Shown: positions 34,646-44,127, counted from the first letter of the stretch. The stretch: DNA of 64,000 bases from Flavobacterium limi (GCF_010645075.1 NZ_JAADZV010000001.1:992001-1056000), one strand, 5' to 3'. The notes: generated by a model not told the origin, from the letters alone. Translations and numbers: made by a program.

Positions 34646-35335
34646 TTATCCTCTTAAACAAACTTTTATTCTGGCAGAGGAAAGTTTTTGACTGTCTAAT
34701 TTTTGATACGAATGACCTAATGGCTTTAAAGTTGAAACACCGTTTACAAAATGCTGGAGGTAATAATTGCCGCTGTAATTTTTGCTTTCTAAATAGGCAA
34801 CCATTTTGAGAATGTCTTTTTCAGGAATCAGTTCTGAATGTACGGTGGTACGGACTTCAAACGGAAGCTGGCTTTCGAGTAATAAATGCAAAGAGGCTTC
34901 AAACTTGTCGAAAAGTTCTGACTGGGTTATGTGTTTAAAATTTTCCTGCAAGGCTTTAAAATCCAACGCTACGTAATCAATCAGGCGATTTTCAATCAGT
35001 GTTTTTATGACATTTGGTTTAGAGCCGTTGGTATCAATTTTAATTTGGAATCCCATTTTTTTTATTTCCATAATGAGTTCCATAATGTTTTTGTGAAGCA
35101 AGCATTCGCCTCCGCTGAAAACAACTGCATCAAGTAAATTTTTTCGGCTATGAAGAAAAGAAATTACTTTAGAAAATGAGATGGTTCCTTTGCCCAGTAC
35201 AATCTCCGGATTGTAGCAATACAAGCAGCGCATATTGCAGCCTGCAAACCAAAGAATACAGGCTGATTTATGCGCATAATCCAGCAAAGTAAACGGAGTT
35301 ATGCTGTAAATAGGATTACTGGCATTTTCCTTCAT
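34646..35335 (-). CDS. nrdG: Anaerobic ribonucleotide reductase activating protein
   Basis: A 229-residue radical SAM enzyme. The cluster motif is C33-x3-C37-x2-C40 (AGCNMRCLYC), followed by VVFSGGECLLH and DTNGSKP. It should generate the glycyl radical of the anaerobic reductase using S-adenosylmethionine. It starts 20 bases inside the preceding glycyl-radical ORF, in another frame, so translation is coupled. It is longer than the near-155-residue E. coli form and belongs to the NrdG2-like type. Confidence 0.92.
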   Translation of the reverse strand: MKENASNPIYSITPFTLLDYAHKSACILWFAGCNMRCLYCYNPEIVLGKGTISFSKVISFLHSRKNLLDAVVFSGGECLLHKNIMELIMEIKKMGFQIKIDTNGSKPNVIKTLIENRLIDYVALDFKALQENFKHITQSELFDKFEASLHLLLESQLPFEVRTTVHSELIPEKDILKMVAYLESKNYSGNYYLQHFVNGVSTLKPLGHSYQKLDSQKLSSARIKVCLRG

Positions 35336-35480
35336 TGAAATGGGTGCGTTGTTTGTGTTCTCCTTTTTTACCGATGTTAAAACTCTCTACCGGGCGATGA
35401 TAGCCCATTACTCTGGTGTACACAAGGCATTTGGTTCTTAAATGCTGTTTTTCTTCTAAAATTGTTGTGACTGTTTTCAT
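35316..35480 (-). CDS. Stand-alone glycyl-radical domain of anaerobic ribonucleotide reductase
   Basis: A 54-residue frame from ATG 35480. After a short helical lead (MKTVTTILEEKQHLRTK) it reads CLVYTRVMGYHRPVESFNIG, matching the C-terminal glycyl-radical segment of NrdD: EVYSRVxGYxRPVxxWNxGK in joined proteins. The predicted radical glycine is G26 in RVMGY. In joined NrdD this block follows the CPxHG...CPxC zinc motif, which here ends the upstream gene. The order nrdD - this ORF - nrdG, with a 20-base overlap into nrdG, marks it as a real split subunit. Confidence 0.88.
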   Translation of the reverse strand: MKTVTTILEEKQHLRTKCLVYTRVMGYHRPVESFNIGKKGEHKQRTHFNEGKCQ

Positions 35481-35499
35481 AATTAATTATAGTTTAAGG

Positions 35500-37608
35500 T
35501 TATTGATGCTGAACTAATTTTGTTTCTTCGGCAATAATATTCTCGTCACACTTAGGGCAAAATTCATGTTCACCGGTAAGATATCCGTGAACAGGACACA
35601 CGCTAAAGACAGGCGTTACGGTGATGTAAGGCAGCTTGAAATTTGATAAAACCTTTTTTACAAATTGTTTGCAGGCTTCGGGAGAACTGATTTTTTCGCT
35701 CATGTATAAATGCAGGACGGTTCCTCCGGTGTATTTGCATTGCAGTTCATCCTGTAAAAACAAGGCTTCAAAAGGGTCTTCGGTGTGGTCAACCGGAATT
35801 TGTGAACTGTTTGTGTAGTAAATGTTTTCGTCCTGTCCTGCCTGATAAATATCCGGAAATCGTTTTTTATCTTCTTTCGCAAAACGATAGGTTGTTCCTT
35901 CAGCAGGTGTAGCTTCCAGATTGTATAGGTTTCCGGTTTCTTCCTGAAATTCCCTCATTCTGTTTCGGATATGATCTAAAATTTCAGAAGCCAAAGCAAT
36001 TCCCGAGGCAGAAGTTATCGTATCCTGACTTTCTGTAAAATTTACAATCAATTCGTTCATTCCGTTAACGCCAATCGTAGAAAAATGATTTCTAAAATGC
36101 TGTAAATAACGTTTTGTGTACGGATACAAACCGCGATCGTACATTTCCTGCACAAAAACTCTTTTTTTCTCCAGAGTCGATTTAGAAATGTATAATAACT
36201 GATCTAATTCCTTAAATAATTGGGTTTTATCTCCTTTAAACAAATAGCCCAAGCGCGCCATGTTTATGGTAACAACACCAATGCTTCCGGTCATTTCGGC
36301 ACTTCCAAAAAGTCCATTACCGCGTTTTAGCAATTCACGTAAATCCAGCTGCAGACGACAGCACATACTGCGAACCGCATTGGGTTTATAAGCGTTTGGG
36401 TTTTCAAATTTATTTCCTTCTTCATCCAAAATATACTGGCTTCCTATAAAATTCTGAAAATAGGAAGAACCTATTTTGGCCGTATTTTCGAAAAGCAAGT
36501 TGACATTTTCTCCGTTCCAGTCAAATTCTTCGGTGATGTTCACTGTCGGAATAGGAAAAGTAAAAGGCTGTCCATTGGCATCACCTTCTGTCATCACCGT
36601 ATAATAAGCTTTGTTGATGAGGTTCATTTCAGTTTGAAAATGCTCGTAACGCAAATCAGTTAGCTTCGAAACACCTCTTTCCTGAGCCCGAACCAAAAGA
36701 TCATGATTAAAGTTTCCTTCAAAAAAGTGTAAATCATTTTTGGTCGGAATCTGAGTTTTTAAATCTTCGGGAATGACCCAGTCTAGTGTAATATTGGTAA
36801 AAGGCGACTGTCCCCAGCGAGCCGGAACATTGAGGTTGTAAACAAAACTTCTTACGGCTTTCAAAACTTCATCAAAACTCAAATGATCTTTAAAAACATA
36901 CGGGGCGAGATAAGTATCAAAGGAGCTAAAAGCCTGAGCACCGGCCCATTCGCTTTGAAGAATTCCGAGAAAATTAGCCATTTGTCCGAGAGCTTCCCTA
37001 AAATGTGATGGCGCTTTGCTCTCAACACGTCCGCGAACGCCATTGAATCCTTCGTTTAATAACGCACGCAAACTCCAGCCGGCGCAATATCCTGTCAGGC
37101 AATCCAGATCATGAATATGAATGTCGCCATTGCGGTGTGCATAACCTTCTTCTTTGCTGTACACTTTATCCAGCCAGTAATTAGCGATTATTTTCCCCGC
37201 TACATTATTTACAAGACCGGCGTTGGAGTAGGAGGTATTGGCATTGGCATTGATGCGCCAGTCGGTTTGTTTGATATATTCTTCGATGGTTTGGGTACTG
37301 TCTACATAAGTAGTGTCCTGATTTAAACCATGAGCATGCTCGCGCTGCATTTTGCGGGTGTGACGAAATAGCATAAACGAACGCATGACATCAAAATACC
37401 TTTTTTCGAAAAGATTCTTCTCGATTAAATCCTGAATTTCTTCAACTGCCCAGGTTTCTTTGGTTTGTAAATCGCTGATTATTTTTGTGAAAACAGATTG
37501 ATCAGTGGGAATGGAAACACTCAGAAAGCTTTTTTCGATAGCATCTTTAATTTTAAAAGATTCAAAAGGCTTGTAGTGGCCGTTTCTTTTGATGACATAT
37601 TTTCCCAT
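35500..37608 (-). CDS. nrdD: Anaerobic ribonucleoside-triphosphate reductase, catalytic part
   Basis: A 702-residue protein. An ATP-cone domain opens it (YVIKRNGHYKPFESFKIKDAI), followed by the NrdD core: IHDLDCLTGYCAGWSLRALL, WAGAQAFSSFDTYLAPY, QPFTFPIPTVNIT and GNGLFGSAEMTGSIGVVTIN. It ends with the zinc-site piece CPVHGYLTGEHEFCPKC and 15 further residues, and has no RVxGY glycyl-radical loop. That loop is encoded by the next gene. The enzyme makes dNTPs without oxygen, fitting the anaerobic respiration genes next door. Confidence 0.94.
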   Translation of the reverse strand: MGKYVIKRNGHYKPFESFKIKDAIEKSFLSVSIPTDQSVFTKIISDLQTKETWAVEEIQDLIEKNLFEKRYFDVMRSFMLFRHTRKMQREHAHGLNQDTTYVDSTQTIEEYIKQTDWRINANANTSYSNAGLVNNVAGKIIANYWLDKVYSKEEGYAHRNGDIHIHDLDCLTGYCAGWSLRALLNEGFNGVRGRVESKAPSHFREALGQMANFLGILQSEWAGAQAFSSFDTYLAPYVFKDHLSFDEVLKAVRSFVYNLNVPARWGQSPFTNITLDWVIPEDLKTQIPTKNDLHFFEGNFNHDLLVRAQERGVSKLTDLRYEHFQTEMNLINKAYYTVMTEGDANGQPFTFPIPTVNITEEFDWNGENVNLLFENTAKIGSSYFQNFIGSQYILDEEGNKFENPNAYKPNAVRSMCCRLQLDLRELLKRGNGLFGSAEMTGSIGVVTINMARLGYLFKGDKTQLFKELDQLLYISKSTLEKKRVFVQEMYDRGLYPYTKRYLQHFRNHFSTIGVNGMNELIVNFTESQDTITSASGIALASEILDHIRNRMREFQEETGNLYNLEATPAEGTTYRFAKEDKKRFPDIYQAGQDENIYYTNSSQIPVDHTEDPFEALFLQDELQCKYTGGTVLHLYMSEKISSPEACKQFVKKVLSNFKLPYITVTPVFSVCPVHGYLTGEHEFCPKCDENIIAEETKLVQHQ

Positions 37609-37795
37609 GATATTTCGATTTATTTTGGTTCGTTTTTATAATTAAATGCAATTGTATTTTTATTAAAAGATAGTTTTGTCTTTAATTTTTTTGTAATTTT
37701 TATATATGATTAATTGTTTGTTTTTGTGATGTTTATGGGATTGTAAAAAACTTTTTTTGGGAATGTAATTTTATAATTTAAAAAAGGAAGAAGAA

Positions 37796-37809
37796 ATGAT
37801 TTTTATCAT
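37796..37809 (+). promoter_or_regulatory. Fnr/Crp-like palindrome before nirK
   Basis: ATGAT-TTTT-ATCAT, differing from the Fnr consensus TTGAT-N4-ATCAA only in its outermost bases. The only other copy I see is at 42589-42602, before narK. A TTATTTTG -7-like element at 37832-37839 places the palindrome centre near -42, a class II activator position. The surrounding 299-base divergent gap between nrdD and nirK is otherwise AT-rich with no gene. Confidence 0.6.
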
Positions 37810-37907
37810 GTTTTGCTTTTTTAAAAAGGTATTATTTTGTTGTAATCAAATAAAAGACTTTTTTATCTTTTATTAAAGAATTACGATAGATTTAACACCA
37901 GACAATT

Positions 37908-39395
37908 ATGAAACCTAAACTAGAATTAAAAAAACAAAGCATTAGAATTGCTGCTGCTCTTGCACTGATTTTTGGTATGCTTTCCTGTGCCAAAAATGAA
38001 AACAAAGATGCTCAGTATTATCAGAGTATTGAAGCAGCAGGCCAAAAAGAAGCCGAACTTACTTCTCCGCCATTCGTTCCTAAACCTGTTGGGGACCGTG
38101 AGGCAACAAATCTTATCGTCAATATGGAAATTAAAGAAGAAGAAGGCGAAATGGTAGACGGGGTAAAATATACCTACTGGACTTTCGGAGGTTCTGTTCC
38201 GGGAAGTTTTATCAGGACCAGAGTGGGGGATGAAGTAGAGTTTCATTTAAAAAATCATCCGGATAATAAAATGCCGCATAATATTGATTTGCATGCCGTA
38301 ACAGGACCGGGAGGAGGGGCAACATCTTCGTTAGTAGCACCGGGACATGAAAAAGTATTCAAATTCAAAACTATAAATCCGGGTTTATATGTCTATCACT
38401 GTGCTACTGCGCCGGTGGGAATGCACATTGCAAACGGAATGTACGGTTTGATTTTGGTTGAACCCGAAGGAGGCTTATCGCCTGTGGATAAAGAATACTA
38501 CATCATGCAGGGTGATTTTTATACAAAAGGAAGCTATGGTGAGCCCGGAAATCAACCTTTTGATATGAATAAAGCCATCAAAGAAGAACCAGATTACGTG
38601 GTTTTTAACGGAAAAGTAGGCGCTGTAACAGGCGACAAATCAATCACGGCAAAAGTGGGTGAAACGGTACGCATTTTTATGGGGAACGGCGGCCCTAATC
38701 TGGTTTCTTCTTTCCATGTCATTGGTGAAATTTTCGATAAGGTACACATTGAAGGAGGAGATATGATTAGCAAAAATATCCAAACCACGCTGATTCCCGC
38801 AGGAGGATCTGCAATAGTCGAATTTAAAGTTGAGGTTCCAGGAACTTTTATTTTGGTAGATCACTCCATTTTCAGGGCATTTAACAAAGGGGCTCTTGGA
38901 ATGCTGAAAGTAGAAGGAGAAGAGAATAAAAAAGTACATTCGGGAACAACACAGGAGGGAATTTATCTGCCTGAAGGCGGAACAATCCAGAACATGCCAA
39001 AAGAAAAAGGTGCAGTGAAAACTGTAGTGGCTAAAACGGTTCCGGAGCAGATTAAATCAGGAAAGGAACTCTATGGAAGAACCTGTTTTGCCTGCCATCA
39101 GCCAAGCGGAGAAGGAATTCCAAATGCTTTCCCTCCATTAACGAAATCAGATTTCCTAAATGCAAATCCGGACAGGGCAATTAGTGCGGTATTACACGGA
39201 TTAAGCGGAGAAATTACCGTAAATGGTAAAAAGTTCAATAACGTTATGACTAGCCAGCATTTGAGTGATGAAGAAATTGCTGATGTACTGACTTATGTCT
39301 ACAATAGTTGGGGAAATAATAAAACAGTGATTACTCCGGCAAAAGTAAAAGCAATCAGGTCCAAGCCAGCGCCAAAAATTACAGCAGAGCATTAA
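37908..39395 (+). CDS. nirK: Copper nitrite reductase fused to C-terminal cytochrome c
   Basis: A 495-residue lipoprotein (lipobox GMLSCAK). Two cupredoxin domains carry type 1 Cu ligands H124, C165, H173 and M178, type 2 ligands H129 and H164 plus a later His (in VDHSIFRAF), and catalytic D127 and H270. From about residue 385 a class I cytochrome c domain follows ([11 protein letters not shown]). It reduces nitrite to NO in the periplasm; the fused haem domain probably delivers electrons. It starts a run of same-strand genes through to the porin at 42523. Confidence 0.95.
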   Translation: MKPKLELKKQSIRIAAALALIFGMLSCAKNENKDAQYYQSIEAAGQKEAELTSPPFVPKPVGDREATNLIVNMEIKEEEGEMVDGVKYTYWTFGGSVPGSFIRTRVGDEVEFHLKNHPDNKMPHNIDLHAVTGPGGGATSSLVAPGHEKVFKFKTINPGLYVYHCATAPVGMHIANGMYGLILVEPEGGLSPVDKEYYIMQGDFYTKGSYGEPGNQPFDMNKAIKEEPDYVVFNGKVGAVTGDKSITAKVGETVRIFMGNGGPNLVSSFHVIGEIFDKVHIEGGDMISKNIQTTLIPAGGSAIVEFKVEVPGTFILVDHSIFRAFNKGALGMLKVEGEENKKVHSGTTQEGIYLPEGGTIQNMPKEKGAVKTVVAKTVPEQIKSGKELYGRTCFACHQPSGEGIPNAFPPLTKSDFLNANPDRAISAVLHGLSGEITVNGKKFNNVMTSQHLSDEEIADVLTYVYNSWGNNKTVITPAKVKAIRSKPAPKITAEH

Positions 39396-39420
39396 TGAAT
39401 TAAATTTAAAAAAAATAAAA

Positions 39421-39798
39421 ATGAAAAAGTATGTTTTTACCATAGTAATGTTGGGATTAAGTTTCTATGGATTCAGCCAGAATGCAACTCAGGGAAAAGC
39501 AGTATACAACAAGGTTTGTATTACTTGTCATCAGTCTACAGGACTGGGAATACCGGGAGCTTTTCCTCCTTTGGCGAAATCAGATTATCTAAATCAGGAT
39601 GTGAACCGTGCAATAAAAGTAGTGGTAAAGGGCTTAAATGGGCCTATTGTAGTAAATGGTAAAAAGTTCAATGGAGCCATGCCGCCTCAGGCTTTGACAG
39701 ATCAACAGCTAGCAGATGTTATGACTTATGTTTATTCTAATTGGGGCAATAGTAAAAAAGTAGTAACAGCAGCAATGGTGAAAGCCCAAAGAAAATAA
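39421..39798 (+). CDS. Cytochrome c, paralogue of the NirK haem domain
   Basis: A 125-residue periplasmic protein with signal peptide (MKKYVFTIVMLGLSFYGFSQ), haem motif C33-I-T-C36-H37 and probable Met ligand in GKKFNGAMPPQ. It is strikingly like the C-terminal domain of the preceding NirK: both show GIPxAFPPLxKSD(F/Y)LN, VNGKKFN and DVxTYVYxxWGN. Likely an electron carrier to NirK arising by duplication. Confidence 0.93.
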   Translation: MKKYVFTIVMLGLSFYGFSQNATQGKAVYNKVCITCHQSTGLGIPGAFPPLAKSDYLNQDVNRAIKVVVKGLNGPIVVNGKKFNGAMPPQALTDQQLADVMTYVYSNWGNSKKVVTAAMVKAQRK

Positions 39799-40658
39799 TG
39801 AATGAATGTAAAACAGTCATAATGTTTACGCCAAAAATATTAATAATTCTCTTTTTATTATTTCTGAGTGCTATGAGCGCTCAGGAGGTTAAGATGGCAG
39901 CTATAAGTGGGGGAACTTTTGTTCCCCTCTATGGCGCTGTTGATAAAAAGCCTGTTAAAGTGGTACCATTTCAATTAGATGTCTATCCTGTTACAAATGC
40001 TCAATATTTAGCTTTTTTGAAAAAATATCCAGAATACAGCCGTTCTAAAATCAAAGGTCTTTTTGCTGATAAGAGTTATTTATCCCAATGGGAAAGCGAT
40101 TTTAATTACGGAAAAAATAACCTGAATAGCGCTCCCGTAACCAATGTTTCCTGGTTTGCAGCCAAAAAATACTGTGAGTGTCAGGACAAACGTCTTCCAA
40201 CGATGGATGAATGGGAATTTGCAGCTATGGCTGATGAAAAACGTGTTGATGCCCGTACCAAAGAAGAATTCAATAAATATATCATGTCATGGTATGAAAA
40301 ACCGAATACTTATGCGAACCCAATAGGTAAAACTTTCAGAAATTACTGGGGAGTATATGACATGCATGGGTTGGTCTGGGAATGGACATCCGATTTCAAC
40401 AGTATTTTCCTTTCGGGAGAATCCAGAAAAGATAAAGATACTGATAGGAGTCTCTTTTGCGGAAGCGGATCTGTAAACGCAACCGACCTGATGAATTATG
40501 CAGCTTTTATGCGCTATGCTTTTCGGGGCAGTCTGAAGGCAAAATATACAACAAGAAACCTGGGATTTCGCTGTGCACAGAATGAAAAAACGCTGGAAAC
40601 TTCCACTAAAAAACAAAACAATGAGACCAAAAACAGAATGCCAAAAAATAAAAAATAG
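39798..40658 (+). CDS. nirV: NirV-like formylglycine-generating-enzyme family protein
   Basis: A 286-residue protein with signal peptide (about 1-29) and an FGE-sulfatase fold: LDVYPVTNAQYLAFLKKYPE, APVTNVSWFAAKKYCECQDKRLPTMDEWEFAA and DMHGLVWEWTSDF, ending TRNLGFRCA (quoted in pieces). NirV proteins accompany nirK in denitrifiers; the exact role is unknown. Its ATG shares a base with the cytochrome stop, so the genes are coupled. Confidence 0.9.
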   Translation: MNECKTVIMFTPKILIILFLLFLSAMSAQEVKMAAISGGTFVPLYGAVDKKPVKVVPFQLDVYPVTNAQYLAFLKKYPEYSRSKIKGLFADKSYLSQWESDFNYGKNNLNSAPVTNVSWFAAKKYCECQDKRLPTMDEWEFAAMADEKRVDARTKEEFNKYIMSWYEKPNTYANPIGKTFRNYWGVYDMHGLVWEWTSDFNSIFLSGESRKDKDTDRSLFCGSGSVNATDLMNYAAFMRYAFRGSLKAKYTTRNLGFRCAQNEKTLETSTKKQNNETKNRMPKNKK

Positions 40659-41256
40659 AAGTTTCAGCTTGCTTTTTGCAGCAATGTTGGTGCTTGTACT
40701 AGCATTGAAATCCTGCAATCAGAAAGAAACACAAACGGTAAAGGATAAACAGGTTTCTGATTTATCGATCTACAATCTTCCTTCAAAATGGACAACACAA
40801 AACAGTAAGGATATAGAATTGAAAGATTTGAAAGGAAATGTACTGGTTATGGTAATGATTTATACTTCATGCAAAGCCGCCTGCCCGCGTCTGGTGGCAG
40901 ACATGAGAAATATTGAATCCCGTTTGCCGGAAGATATTAAGAAGAATGTCAAACTGGTTCTTGTAAGTATTGATCCCGAAACAGATACGCCAAAACGCTT
41001 AAAAGATTTTTCCATCGAAAATAAAATGGAAGGTGATCAATGGCTTTTTTTACGTTCGACAGAAGAAAATACGAGAGAGTTTGCGGCAGTTTTGGCTGTC
41101 AATTATAAAAAAATATCGCCAATTGATTTCTCTCATTCGAATATCATAAGTGTTTTTAATGCCGCTGGAGAACTAGCTTATCAGCAGGAAGGTTTGGGAG
41201 TAAATTCAGATCCTACGATTGCTAAAATAACTGAGGAAGCTCAAAAATTAAATTAA
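40621..41256 (+). CDS. SCO1/SenC-type copper chaperone lipoprotein
   Basis: A 211-residue protein from ATG 40621, overlapping the end of nirV by 38 bases. Lipobox-like LALKSCNQ, copper-binding C-x3-C in YTSCKAACPRLV and the third ligand His in DFSHSNIISVF. Likely loads copper into NirK or another cuproenzyme. An in-frame ATG at 40573 would give an odd basic N-terminus inside nirV, so I prefer 40621. Confidence 0.88.
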   Translation: MRPKTECQKIKNRSFSLLFAAMLVLVLALKSCNQKETQTVKDKQVSDLSIYNLPSKWTTQNSKDIELKDLKGNVLVMVMIYTSCKAACPRLVADMRNIESRLPEDIKKNVKLVLVSIDPETDTPKRLKDFSIENKMEGDQWLFLRSTEENTREFAAVLAVNYKKISPIDFSHSNIISVFNAAGELAYQQEGLGVNSDPTIAKITEEAQKLN

Positions 41257-41257
41257 G

Positions 41258-42523
41258 ATGAAAGCTTTAAAAAAAGTTGGCTTAACATTCATTGCAATGT
41301 TAAGTCTGGGAACTTATGCTCAGGAACTGGATGCCAATTTGCAGTTTAGACCACGTTATGAATACAGAAACGGATACAAAAGCCTGATGTCAAATGGAGA
41401 AAATGCTGCTTCCTTTATCTCACAGCGTTCCCGATTGAATTTTAATTTCAAACAGGAAAAATTAAAATTAAAATTGACGTTGCAGAATATCCGTACCTGG
41501 GGGGATGTGGCTACTACATCAACAGCTGATAAAAATGGTGTTGCCGTTTTCGAAGCCTGGGGGCAGTATGAATTCAGTGAGAACTGGACAGCACGGCTTG
41601 GGCGTCAGGTAATTTCGTATGATAATCAGCGTATTTTAGGAGAAATTGACTGGGCGCAACAGGCACAAAGCCATGATGCAGCCGTATTTTCTTTTCATTC
41701 TAAAAACCATCAGCTGGACTTAGGGGTTGCTTTAAATGCGAATACCGAAAATTTGCTGGAACCAAAAACGCCCTATACGATCAACTATAAATCCATGCAA
41801 TATGTCTGGTATCATACGGCATTTGATAAAATAAACACCAGTTTTTTAGTATTGAATACGGGATATGAATTTGAAAAAACACCAGAAAACTTAGAAGTTG
41901 ATTATAAACAGACTTTCGGAACTTACATCATTTTTAAAGATAAAAAATGGGATGCTGATTTAGGGCTGTACGGACAAACAGGCAAAAGTTCCGATAAAAA
42001 AGTCAGAGCCTGGTATGCAGGAGCAAATTTGGGTTATGCTTTTACTGATACTTTTAAAATTTCTTTGGGGTATGAATTTCTCTCAGGGAAAAATCAGGAT
42101 GATGCTAGTCCCGTTGCCAAATCATTCAGCCCTGTTTTTGGAACCAATCATGCTTTCAACGGTCTGATGGATTATTTTTATGTAGGAAATCACCAAAATA
42201 GTGTGGGGCTGCAGGATGCTTTCCTCAAATTAAATTATTCGGTTAAAAAATGGCAGTTTAATTTAGTGCCACATGTTTTCAATGCGCCGAATACAATTTT
42301 AGATGCTTCCAATAAAAAAATGGATAGTTATCTGGGGACAGAAATTGATTTTACATTAGGTTACACGGTTCAAAAAGATATTGTCTTTTCGGCAGGATAT
42401 TCACAGATGTTTGCTTCCAAAACTTTAGAAAGGCTAAAAGCTGTAGCTGATGCCTCAGATACAAACAATTGGGGCTGGGTAATGGTTTCGTTTAGCCCCC
42501 GAATATTTGCCTCAAAACAATAA
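41258..42523 (+). CDS. Outer-membrane beta-barrel protein (alginate-export-like)
   Basis: A 421-residue protein with a signal peptide (to about AQ22) and barrel pattern: LQFRPRYEYRNGY, QRSRLNFNFKQEKLKLKLTLQ, WTARLGRQVISYDNQRILGE. The RxE(Y/F)R...QR(S/T)RL opening and GRQ motif are typical of the alginate_exp group. At the end of the nirK operon it probably serves nitrite or other anion passage; this is inferred. The organism-specific substrate cannot be read. Confidence 0.83.
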   Translation: MKALKKVGLTFIAMLSLGTYAQELDANLQFRPRYEYRNGYKSLMSNGENAASFISQRSRLNFNFKQEKLKLKLTLQNIRTWGDVATTSTADKNGVAVFEAWGQYEFSENWTARLGRQVISYDNQRILGEIDWAQQAQSHDAAVFSFHSKNHQLDLGVALNANTENLLEPKTPYTINYKSMQYVWYHTAFDKINTSFLVLNTGYEFEKTPENLEVDYKQTFGTYIIFKDKKWDADLGLYGQTGKSSDKKVRAWYAGANLGYAFTDTFKISLGYEFLSGKNQDDASPVAKSFSPVFGTNHAFNGLMDYFYVGNHQNSVGLQDAFLKLNYSVKKWQFNLVPHVFNAPNTILDASNKKMDSYLGTEIDFTLGYTVQKDIVFSAGYSQMFASKTLERLKAVADASDTNNWGWVMVSFSPRIFASKQ

Positions 42524-42588
42524 AATTATTCAATATGTTAGATTTTTCTATCTAAAATGAATCTGAATTTTATAATGATAGGTAAAAA

Positions 42589-42602
42589 ATGATATAAATC
42601 AT
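42589..42602 (+). promoter_or_regulatory. Fnr/Crp-like palindrome before narK
   Basis: ATGAT-ATAA-ATCAT, the same half-sites as at 37796-37809. A TATCTTTA -7-like element at 42625-42632 puts the palindrome centre about 42 bases before the predicted start. Confidence 0.62.
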
Positions 42603-42657
42603 ATTCTGTTGAAAAAGAACTGTTTATCTTTATGATGAGAATGAATTTTTAAAATTT

Positions 42658-44127
42658 ATGAGTAATTTATCACAATCACACCGAATCTTATTTTTAAACA
42701 CACTTGCTTTTGCAGTTTGTTTTGCCTGTTGGACTTTAAACGGGGTATTGGTTACATTTTTGACAGACCAGAAAATATTCGACTGGAGTGTCGTTCAGAT
42801 CGGATGGCTTTTAGGAATTCCAGTGCTTACAGGCTCTCTTATGAGGTTACCTATGGGCATTTTAACGGACAAATATGGAGGAAGAATAGTGTATTCTGCG
42901 TTGCTTATTTTGGCTTCGATTCCTTTATTTTTACTGCCATTTGCTGTTAATTTCTGGATGTTTGCCTTGTTGAGTTTCTTATTTGGAATGGTGGGTACCA
43001 GTTTTGCCGTCGGAGTAGCGTATACTTCGCTTTGGTATCCAAAAGAATGGCAGGGACGCGCTCTTGGAATTTTCGGAATGGGAACTGCTGGAGCTTCGAT
43101 TACACCTTTTATAGCACCAAGTTTACTAAAACATTTTTCAGAATCAGATCCGGTGAACGGCTGGAAATACCTGCCTGTAATTTACGGATCTGCACTTTTG
43201 ATTATGGGAATTGTTTTTATTCTTTTTTCGAAAACAAAAAAAATAGAAGCAAAACCAAAATCGGTATCAGAACTTTTACAACCGCTTAAGGAAGTACGTG
43301 TGTGGCGTTTTGGAACTTATTATTTTTTACTGTTTGGTTCTTTCGTATCATTTTCACAATGGCTGCTGCCTAATTTTATGAATGTGTATCATACGAGCTT
43401 AATTTTGGGAGGTTTGTTCACGACCTGTTTTAGTCTGCCGGCAGGAGTAATTCGTGCGTTTGGCGGATTTTTATCAGATAAATTTGGTGCCCGAAAAGTA
43501 ATGTATTGGGTATTGAGTTCTTCTGTCGTGTTAAGTTTCTTGTTGTTGTTTCCTAAAATGGATATCACAACTACAGGGAGCGGCTTATTGGCGGGAAATG
43601 CAGGAACAGTAACAGAGGTATCTCCGTCAAAAGTAGTTATTGGTGAAAATGAATATCCGATAAATCAAAAAGACGTTAAAGCATCACACAGTAATTTTTT
43701 TCCATCTAAAACCAGCTGGCAGGAAATTGTAGTTGCCGAAAATCAAAAAGTGCAGAAAAAAGAACTGATTGCAGAAGGGATTACCCAAATTCATTTCGAA
43801 GCGAATATGTGGGTGTATTTGGCTTTGGTTATTTTAATAGGAGCGTGTTGGGGAATTGGTTCTGCAGCAGTTTACAAACATATTCCGGAATATTTCCCTG
43901 CTCAGGTAGGTGTAATTGGAGGAATGGTCGGAATGATAGGCGGTTTGGGAGGATTTATAGGTCCAATCGTTTTTGGATACCTGCTTTCGTTTACCGGTTT
44001 CTGGACAAGTTCATGGCTTTTCATTTTTGCATTATCAATCATTTGCCTGATTTGGATGCATAATGTTATTGTAAAAATGACTAGAGAGAAATTGCCTGAA
44101 TTTGCTCAGGATATAGACCGAAAATAA
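42658..44127 (+). CDS. narK: NarK-type nitrate/nitrite transporter
   Basis: A 489-residue MFS transporter. The nitrate signature blocks FGMVGTSFAVGVAYTSLW and GIGSAAVYKHIPEYFPAQVGVIGGMVGMIGGLGGF (shortened) carry the conserved glycines; MRLPMGILTDKYGG is the MFS A-motif. About 85 residues between the middle and late spans (about 303-383) form a polar insert, with GTVTEVSPSKVVIG and a VVAENQKVQKKELIAEG stretch that looks like a lipoyl-type barrel-sandwich hairpin. It imports nitrate or exchanges it for nitrite. Confidence 0.92.
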   Translation: MSNLSQSHRILFLNTLAFAVCFACWTLNGVLVTFLTDQKIFDWSVVQIGWLLGIPVLTGSLMRLPMGILTDKYGGRIVYSALLILASIPLFLLPFAVNFWMFALLSFLFGMVGTSFAVGVAYTSLWYPKEWQGRALGIFGMGTAGASITPFIAPSLLKHFSESDPVNGWKYLPVIYGSALLIMGIVFILFSKTKKIEAKPKSVSELLQPLKEVRVWRFGTYYFLLFGSFVSFSQWLLPNFMNVYHTSLILGGLFTTCFSLPAGVIRAFGGFLSDKFGARKVMYWVLSSSVVLSFLLLFPKMDITTTGSGLLAGNAGTVTEVSPSKVVIGENEYPINQKDVKASHSNFFPSKTSWQEIVVAENQKVQKKELIAEGITQIHFEANMWVYLALVILIGACWGIGSAAVYKHIPEYFPAQVGVIGGMVGMIGGLGGFIGPIVFGYLLSFTGFWTSSWLFIFALSIICLIWMHNVIVKMTREKLPEFAQDIDRK

